Below, piece after piece: positions 57,600-64,000 of a stretch of DNA of 64,000 nt (positions within the stretch are counted from its first letter, which is position 1; each line of letters opens with the position of its first letter). The DNA comes from Treponema sp. Lineage in GTDB: Bacteria > Spirochaetota > Spirochaetia > Treponematales > Breznakiellaceae. A model generated the notes under the pieces. That model did not search any database. It worked only from the letters and a program-made list of their open reading frames with translations, and was not told the DNA's origin. The translations under genes were made by a program, and so were the position numbers. The stretch spans positions 160,655 to 224,654 of the forward strand of contig JAISAQ010000056.1 in the NCBI GenBank assembly GCA_031266775.1, in the 5' to 3' direction.

Positions 57600-60068
57600 C
57601 TATCTGAATATCAATTCAAATACCTCAAATGCCCGTACATCAATTGTTCCGGATTCATGCCCCGCGACATCGGTCTTCTTTATAAACTGAAGAGATGTTT
57701 CAAATTCCGGTGTACTTGCCTTACCTGATACATCATACATGCGAACCGCAATGACATCGTCCTTTTGTTCAACAGCGGTAACAATCAAATTGTCATTTTT
57801 CAGTGTCAAAAGTGACGTTGGCACAACGGGACTGCCGCATCGAGCAGTAATGAGCGGCGTAATACTGCTGCTGATCCGCCCTGCAACCGCCGCAATGTTT
57901 TGGTTCTCTGCAATTGAAACAGAATAGTTATAATGACAAGGACGGTCCAGCCTCATGTCGAAAATATCAAAGGTAGACCACCCCCACGGTGAGCGGTTTG
58001 TAAAGTTTTTTCCGCCCCAAGCAATCAAATTCGCGAATGTACTGCCTGAGACCCATGATTTTGGTGTACCGGTATGCTGAAACACAAGTCCGGTTTCATT
58101 TTCGAACAGACCGACAAAATTCGCGGCAATAAGAGGCCTGTCGGAACGCTGTTGTATCCAGCCAAACGGTTCATCCATTATAATTTCCGGTTTACGCTGA
58201 TTCGTTTCCCAATATATGTTGAGCTTGCTTTCATCATGGTAGAAGTCGCCGATCTCGTGCATATTGAAGGAAAGATCAAGGTCAAAATCAATCTTCTGCC
58301 CATGCCCGTGGGGAAGCTTTATGATCAGCGCATAGGGAATATCTTCGATCATACCCTTGACGGATACCTTGTCATAAAGATTGCCCTTTTGTACGCTCAT
58401 GGAATCAGAAGCATTCTCGTTGGTTATCCATTTCTCGGTCTCGTCATCACGGATCAACTTGCCTTTCAGCAGATTACCGGCTCCCCGCAGGCGTTCGCCG
58501 GTCAATTTTGAATAAATGGAACCAATCCGCCCATCAGGAAGAACAGTAACGGACATGACATCATTGTGGAAGACATATGGTTCTGTATATACTTCCGCTT
58601 CCGCAGGTAAACCCGATACCTTTTCCCTCAATTCGTAACTTCGATACCCAAGACCTTTTACGCAGTCATTGAACACCAGTGTGCCATTGTCCATTTGCGA
58701 ATCAATCTTGCGGCCGCCGTCAAACACATCGTAATTTTTACCATCGGCAACAGGAATACTTGCCGATACCGAGCGTTCAACAGGCAGCGTATTAAATACG
58801 GTGATATAATGCCCATGATCCCGAAGTCCGCACATTGAATCGGAACTTTTTTTGATATACTCATTAGCGCTTTTTTCAGCCTCTTCAATGCCGCCTATGG
58901 CCCATTCCTTCAGCTCTTTGGTATCTATCCAGTTGACATCATGGTGCTGGGCTGTGAGCAGCTTGTCCCAGGCTTTACCGGAATCGAAAGCTCCTGCCTT
59001 GTTGCCGGCCCTTGAGGCAAGTATCTGCATTGTCTCCGCGGCAAGTATTTTTTCTTCCCCGGAACGGTATTTTTTAAATACCATTTCACCGAATTCCCCT
59101 TCGGCATATGACCAATACGTATAGTAGCGTATTTTTGGCATGCGAGTGGCCGTCTTCATTTCCTCATCTATTGCTTCGCTGAGCAGCCAAAAAGTACCAA
59201 CCTGTTTCCGGTCCGCAATATAATCATTATCAATAGAAATCAGATCGGGACACTGAACGATAATGCTTCCATTGCGGTTCAGGCCGCGATTTTCCTCATA
59301 GTCGGTTGGATACATATGAAATGCTTTTGGCGATTTCTCTCCCCCGGACAGACCCTTGAATTCAGGCCTGCAGTAACGGCCAAACACATCATGTACTTCT
59401 TCTCCTATGCCAAGATGGCTTTGTACAATAGGCAGATATATGGGGATACAGGTGCCGTCCAGTCCCCGCCACCGCGCAATGGTCTCATTTCGTACAAGTT
59501 CCAGTCTCCCGAAGTTTGAGCATATCTCAAGCGCTGGGGCCTCCAGGAATTCAAAAGCCGACGAAAAAGTATGGATGGCGCTTTTTTTTATGCCGAATGC
59601 ACTCAGCAGCTGCGGTAAATTTTCAAAAAGTCCTGTTTCCTGGTGCTGGAACGTATCGGCCGTGATGCCAAGCTCTTCCCTGAATACTTTGGCCCCCATG
59701 CGCAATTGACGCAGGGCGGATTCTGAACGGGCTGTTCCGTAATGGGATTGCGAATAATCACAGCCAACAAAACCAAGACGTCCCTGTTTTATCAAATCGA
59801 GCATGAGTTTTTTCCCTTCCGGTATACTGTCAAAGAAAAGCAGCAATTCCTTTGCCGAAAGGTCAAAATCAATTTTTAACTCAGGCGTATCGGACAGTTT
59901 TTGCAGCATGTCCCGCATCTTTACGCTGTAACCGTAAATGCTCTCACCGCCCCATGGCGGAACCGTTTCAAGGGCCCTCGGTTCCGTCATATCGCGGGAT
60001 ATGAGTATCATTGGATGCTGTACACAAACCCACTTCCACTTGTACGATTCGGTGTAATTTCTTTTCAT
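57600..60068 (-). CDS. GH38-like (alpha-mannosidase-related) glycoside hydrolase, divergent
   Basis: AWDKLLTAQHHDVNW central GH38 feature, ETGLFENLPQLLSAFGI; ends in beta-sandwich-like region. Confidence 0.7.
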   Translation of the reverse strand: MKRNYTESYKWKWVCVQHPMILISRDMTEPRALETVPPWGGESIYGYSVKMRDMLQKLSDTPELKIDFDLSAKELLLFFDSIPEGKKLMLDLIKQGRLGFVGCDYSQSHYGTARSESALRQLRMGAKVFREELGITADTFQHQETGLFENLPQLLSAFGIKKSAIHTFSSAFEFLEAPALEICSNFGRLELVRNETIARWRGLDGTCIPIYLPIVQSHLGIGEEVHDVFGRYCRPEFKGLSGGEKSPKAFHMYPTDYEENRGLNRNGSIIVQCPDLISIDNDYIADRKQVGTFWLLSEAIDEEMKTATRMPKIRYYTYWSYAEGEFGEMVFKKYRSGEEKILAAETMQILASRAGNKAGAFDSGKAWDKLLTAQHHDVNWIDTKELKEWAIGGIEEAEKSANEYIKKSSDSMCGLRDHGHYITVFNTLPVERSVSASIPVADGKNYDVFDGGRKIDSQMDNGTLVFNDCVKGLGYRSYELREKVSGLPAEAEVYTEPYVFHNDVMSVTVLPDGRIGSIYSKLTGERLRGAGNLLKGKLIRDDETEKWITNENASDSMSVQKGNLYDKVSVKGMIEDIPYALIIKLPHGHGQKIDFDLDLSFNMHEIGDFYHDESKLNIYWETNQRKPEIIMDEPFGWIQQRSDRPLIAANFVGLFENETGLVFQHTGTPKSWVSGSTFANLIAWGGKNFTNRSPWGWSTFDIFDMRLDRPCHYNYSVSIAENQNIAAVAGRISSSITPLITARCGSPVVPTSLLTLKNDNLIVTAVEQKDDVIAVRMYDVSGKASTPEFETSLQFIKKTDVAGHESGTIDVRAFEVFELIFR

Positions 60069-60099
60069 GAATATCTCCTTTGGCTGGTTATTCGATACA

Positions 60100-60948
60100 T
60101 TATGCTTTTATTCCGCTGAGTGTAATTCCGTCCATAAATCTTCTTGAGGCGAAGGCATAAAAAATAAAAACCGGCAGAACCGACATGATACACGCGCACA
60201 AAACCGTACTCCATTCCGGCCTTGAGCCCACCGCGGTATTGAGTGTATACATTGTCAATCCGATAGGCAGTGTATACATTTCCTTTTTGCCTATTATTAT
60301 CAGGGGCCATATAAAATTGTTCCAGCTTCCCATGAAGGAAAATATGCCTAACGCTATAACGGTATTCCTTGTCATTGGAAAAAAGACTCTCAAAAACATC
60401 TGTCCCCGGTTACAGCCGTCGATCATGGCCGCATATTCATAATCCATGGGAATGGCTTTCATGGTTTGCCTCATCAAAAAAGTCCCCATAGGAAAGGATA
60501 TAGACGGTAAAACAAGACCGGCGTAGGTATTAACCAGGCCCAATTTGTTCATCAAAATATAGGTTGGAATAAACAAAATGGTAAATGGTATAGCCTGGCT
60601 TAAAAGAATAGAGTAAAAAATTATGTTTCTGGCAAAGAAATCTATGCGGGCAAAGGCAAACGCGGCGATTGATGAAATAAAGGTAGCGCAGACTGTTACC
60701 GCAACCGCGCATATTATACTGTTCAGCATAAAAGCACCAAAAGGTGCATATTTCCAGGCATCCACAAAATTCTGGAAACGCCACTTTTCGGGAAACCATG
60801 TGTAAGATTGTTTATAAAAATCGGTTGAAGTTTTGAAAGCGGATACAATTGCCGTAGCAAAAGGAAACAACACCATTATCAGCAAAAAAAACGCAAAAAT
60901 ATAGGCCACGGTCATTTGCAGGGGATTATCTTTGAATTTGGCAAGCAT
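60100..60948 (-). CDS. Carbohydrate ABC transporter permease (MalG-like)
   Basis: EAA-loop YEYAAMIDGCNRGQMFLRVFFPMTRN. Confidence 0.9.
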   Translation of the reverse strand: MLAKFKDNPLQMTVAYIFAFFLLIMVLFPFATAIVSAFKTSTDFYKQSYTWFPEKWRFQNFVDAWKYAPFGAFMLNSIICAVAVTVCATFISSIAAFAFARIDFFARNIIFYSILLSQAIPFTILFIPTYILMNKLGLVNTYAGLVLPSISFPMGTFLMRQTMKAIPMDYEYAAMIDGCNRGQMFLRVFFPMTRNTVIALGIFSFMGSWNNFIWPLIIIGKKEMYTLPIGLTMYTLNTAVGSRPEWSTVLCACIMSVLPVFIFYAFASRRFMDGITLSGIKA

Positions 60949-60977
60949 GTCCGTTTACTCCCTCAGTTATTCATCGG

Positions 60978-61958
60978 CTATCGGTCATACGTTACCCAGT
61001 ATTTGGATAACCTGTTGTTTATGAAGGCAATCACAAATATGAATAATGCCAGCATCCAGCCCATGGCCGCGGCAACGCCAAAATCCATGGAATTAAAAGC
61101 CGTCCGGTACATCAAATAGGTTGGAAATAACAGAGAATTGCTGGGGCCGGGACCCGCATAGTCGGCCAACATAAGCGCTATATCAAACTGTCCCCAGCAG
61201 GTTATAAGCGCCATGGTCAAATAGAAAAAAATAATGGGACTGGACAGGGGAATCGTGATCCGTATAAATTGAGTCCACACACTTGCTCCGTCTATTGTTG
61301 CGGCCTCATAATATGTCTCCGGAATATCAAGCAGGTTGGTGAGAAAAACGATCATCCAGTAGCCAAGACCCACCCATACAACGATGATGTAAAGCGCTAT
61401 GGGTGCGGTTAAAGCGGAGGCAGTCCAGTTCGGCGGAGAAGAAATGCCAATCATGCGCAACACGGTATTTATCAAGCCGATCTGCGGCTGCAAAAGATAC
61501 TTCCAGACCATTGCGATCATGATTGATGAACAAATCGTCGGAATAAAATAGAAAAATCTCAGTATGTTTCTTATCGGCAATGTGCTTACAATAACGGCGG
61601 CGCCAAATGAAAATATAAAGCCGCCCAGAATGGTCCAAAAGGCATATCCAAAATTATTCAACATTGCCGTATGAAATAAATTATCTTTCAGGACTGTAAT
61701 ATAATTGGAAAGTCCCCTGAAGGAACCGCCCCTGATCGGATTCCATTTTTGAAAACTGATTATAAACGAAAAGACAAGAGGATAAAGAATAAATATCAGT
61801 ATGCAAATAACACTCGCGCCAATCATTCCAAAACCCCACAGGTTTTCGATAATGATCCGCTTTTTTTTCACCGGAGATATATTCGTCTTCAATCCTATGC
61901 TCCCGAAATTATTCCCCAATAGCCGGGGGATGTGCCGTATTTTTTGGAATTCCGGCAC
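60978..61958 (-). CDS. Carbohydrate ABC transporter permease (MalF-like)
   Basis: EAA-loop YYEAATIDGASVWTQFIRITIPLSSPI. Confidence 0.9.
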   Translation of the reverse strand: MPEFQKIRHIPRLLGNNFGSIGLKTNISPVKKKRIIIENLWGFGMIGASVICILIFILYPLVFSFIISFQKWNPIRGGSFRGLSNYITVLKDNLFHTAMLNNFGYAFWTILGGFIFSFGAAVIVSTLPIRNILRFFYFIPTICSSIMIAMVWKYLLQPQIGLINTVLRMIGISSPPNWTASALTAPIALYIIVVWVGLGYWMIVFLTNLLDIPETYYEAATIDGASVWTQFIRITIPLSSPIIFFYLTMALITCWGQFDIALMLADYAGPGPSNSLLFPTYLMYRTAFNSMDFGVAAAMGWMLALFIFVIAFINNRLSKYWVTYDR

Positions 61959-61978
61959 ATCCCGACAAAAAACAAATT

Positions 61979-63301
61979 TTATTTTTTCCCTATATACTCA
62001 ATCGTGGCCCAGTTTGCCATAATGGTATTATAGGCGCTGTCGAGTGTTGTTTTGATATCCAGATTTTCCCTCAGTATGCTACTGACATTCCACGCATTCT
62101 GGACATTTTCACTCATATAATAATGGGTAAAGGGAAAGTACTTTGCCCTGGCGGTAACCTGAGCGAAAAATTCCTTGGTAAAATGTTCAGGCTGCTGCGA
62201 GGGCCACAAATTGTAGGCTTCAGCCCCCAGAGTTTCCTGGCTCGGAGGCATGGACGATAATGCGCCGATGTCAATATTATTGATCCCCTCTACACTGCCC
62301 CAATGCTTCATCACCTCCCAGGATGTCTCAATATTTTTCGCGTTTGCGGGGATGAACATACCTGAACTTCTCGCCGGAGTCACGTCGCCTTTTGCCATTG
62401 GGCCGGTCGGCGCAAAAATAACATCCCAGGTAAAATCAACCCTATCGGCGCTTACACGAAAGAAATTCGCTGCCCAAGTCCCGTTATAATGAAATGCCGC
62501 TTTTCCATCCCTGAAAAGAACATCCGGCGCTACAGTCTGGTAATAAGTTGGTTCAGGCGCGACTTTGTCCTGATAAATCAACCTTTTGAGAAATTCAAAT
62601 GTATACACCACCTCAGGCGAATTTATTGTACATTTTGTCATGTCATCATTAAAGGCGGACCCGCCATTAAGCGTATACCAGTACATATCGCCGACATGCG
62701 CATCGGAAAGTCCCCATATGCCGTTTGCGGGATCAGCTACTTTCAAGCAGATGTCCCGAAACTGATCCCAGGTCCATGAACCCCGGGGAACTTCTATACC
62801 GGCCTTTTCAAGCATGGTCACATTGACATACATGTACCAAGCGCCGTACCAGGAAGGTAACCCATATAATTCTCCGTCAATGATCCAGTCAGGCGTACCA
62901 AAAAACGTCGTCAAATCAACACTATCACGCTGCATGTATTCGTTTAACCCAAGCATTAAATCGTTTCTGGCATAGGAAGAAATATGATCACTATTACAGA
63001 GAACAAGATCCGCGGGCGTTCCGGCGGCCATTTCAGAAATCATCTTCGCAATGAAACCATCATAAGGTGAATAGTCAAAAATAATTTCAATCCCGCTTGT
63101 GGGTGTATAACTGGTCTTGAAATACCTGTCCGCAAGCTCTATCTCGTGATCTCCCCACCAATTGGCGAAACGAACCTGGCGTTTGCCGTCGCCTCCAGAT
63201 GTCCCGCCTGTAGAGCCCTGTCCTCCCCTGGAACAGGCTGGCAGCAATGACACACAGGCGATTACCGTACACAGAACAATTTCCCGCGAAAACCGTTTCA
63301 T
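61979..63301 (-). CDS. Extracellular sugar-binding lipoprotein of ABC transporter
   Basis: Lipobox LPACSRGG; family 1 SBP-like; upstream of permeases. Confidence 0.9.
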   Translation of the reverse strand: MKRFSREIVLCTVIACVSLLPACSRGGQGSTGGTSGGDGKRQVRFANWWGDHEIELADRYFKTSYTPTSGIEIIFDYSPYDGFIAKMISEMAAGTPADLVLCNSDHISSYARNDLMLGLNEYMQRDSVDLTTFFGTPDWIIDGELYGLPSWYGAWYMYVNVTMLEKAGIEVPRGSWTWDQFRDICLKVADPANGIWGLSDAHVGDMYWYTLNGGSAFNDDMTKCTINSPEVVYTFEFLKRLIYQDKVAPEPTYYQTVAPDVLFRDGKAAFHYNGTWAANFFRVSADRVDFTWDVIFAPTGPMAKGDVTPARSSGMFIPANAKNIETSWEVMKHWGSVEGINNIDIGALSSMPPSQETLGAEAYNLWPSQQPEHFTKEFFAQVTARAKYFPFTHYYMSENVQNAWNVSSILRENLDIKTTLDSAYNTIMANWATIEYIGKK

Positions 63302-63364
63302 CTTGATCCTCCTCTGATCCTTCCTACCGGAATATCACATATGGAATATTTCCTCAGCATATAA

Positions 63365-63383
63365 CTTAGGAAAACTACCTAAG
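63365..63383. promoter_or_regulatory. Operator copy 1 (proximal)
   Basis: CTTAGGAAAACTACCTAAG; core of ATAACTTAGG-N7-CCTAAGTTAT, perfect 10-bp arms (63361-63387). Confidence 0.8.
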
Positions 63384-63385
63384 TT

Positions 63386-63414
63386 ATTGTATACTATAAA
63401 ATCGCTCTTGTCAA
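63386..63414 (-). promoter_or_regulatory. Proximal promoter of SBP operon
   Basis: Reverse strand TTGACA-17 nt-TACAAT. Confidence 0.7.
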
Positions 63415-63485
63415 GAAAAATTTTTCACTGGAATACCAGCCAAATACGGGAAACACCGATTTATTTTCAATTAAATCAACGCTTC

Positions 63486-63504
63486 CTTAGTTCATTTTCC
63501 TAAG
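63486..63504. promoter_or_regulatory. Operator copy 2 (distal)
   Basis: Reverse strand CTTAGGAAAATGAACTAAG, 16/19 identical to copy 1. Confidence 0.7.
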
Positions 63505-63511
63505 ATATGAT

Positions 63512-63541
63512 ATTATACACATACTATTTTCAATTTGTCAA
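63512..63541 (-). promoter_or_regulatory. Distal promoter of SBP operon
   Basis: Reverse strand TTGACA-18 nt-TATAAT. Confidence 0.7.
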
Positions 63542-63631
63542 ACTAAATTTCCGGAAATTTTTAGAAAATAGAGGATGAGTTTGTTCCAATTGCAAGAAGC
63601 CCAATAATAAGCCGGTTTCAGGAGGACGCCA

Positions 63632-64000
63632 CTATATCGGCAAAGCCCAGCGCCGCCACAGACTGTTCGCCAATACCCGGCAGGCGCCGTTGGCGGTGCT
63701 GTATTCGCCCCCGGCGCCGGCGGTCAGCACCATCTGGCGTCCTGTCTGCCGCATTTGATGCCGCTGCAGGCTGGCTTTTATCCTGTCAAAAAAGAGGGGG
63801 CCGTTTCGCATGAGGCCGCCGCAGAGGACGACCCGGTCCGGGTCCAGCACGTTGATTGCCATGGAAAGCCCTATGCCTATGTACTCCGCGGCGGTATCTA
63901 TGATTTCAAGGGCCGCCCCGTCTCCCGAATTTGCCGCCCGGAATATCATCGCGGCGTCCACGGTTTCCGGTTTTCCCCCGCAGAATTCCACCAGTTTTGG
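63632..64000 (-). CDS. ROK-family protein, C-terminal part (truncated by window edge)
   Basis: IGIGLSMAINVLDPDRVVLCGGLMRNGPLFFDRIKASL is typical ROK C-terminal sequence. Confidence 0.85.
   Translation of the reverse strand, partial: PKLVEFCGGKPETVDAAMIFRAANSGDGAALEIIDTAAEYIGIGLSMAINVLDPDRVVLCGGLMRNGPLFFDRIKASLQRHQMRQTGRQMVLTAGAGGEYSTANGACRVLANSLWRRWALPI

Noticed and set aside
56380-57690. 436-aa plus-strand ORF antisense to Fe-ADH
   Set aside because: No motif; the minus-strand Fe-ADH is unambiguous.

Overview
The 64 kb window is a gene-dense bacterial chromosome segment. Gene content and synteny (BamA/TamB, rpsB-tsf-frr-uppS-cdsA-dxr-rseP, rpsF-ssb-rpsR-rplI-dnaB, many lipoproteins) point to a Treponema-like spirochaete; this assignment is an inference. 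Most of the window is housekeeping: tmk, ligA, trmB, upp-like, dinG-like, maf, secA, rlmN, rsmD, nnrDE and one tRNA-Arg. Two sugar ABC-importer cassettes are accessory-looking. No rRNA, CRISPR array, transposase or integrase was seen. The most interesting items are: (1) a catabolic operon at 56.4-64 kb (ROK regulator, binding protein, two permeases, divergent GH38-like enzyme, Fe-alcohol dehydrogenase). Its control region holds two near-consensus sigma70 promoters, each followed by a copy of the same 19-bp operator, and the interior is AT-richer than its flanks. (2) A DinG-type helicase with an N-terminal RadC-like JAB/JAMM domain. (3) An omptin-fold outer-membrane protein with apparently substituted catalytic residues, whose promoter arrangement suggests divergent, nearly leaderless transcription. 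(4) A 1618-aa predicted outer-membrane protein with possible SprA-like features. (5) A ComFB-like gene at the end of the ribosome/replication operon. (6) Intergenic hairpins sharing an AGTTGTTCAA stem. All calls come from reading the sequence and recalled family motifs; no database search was run.
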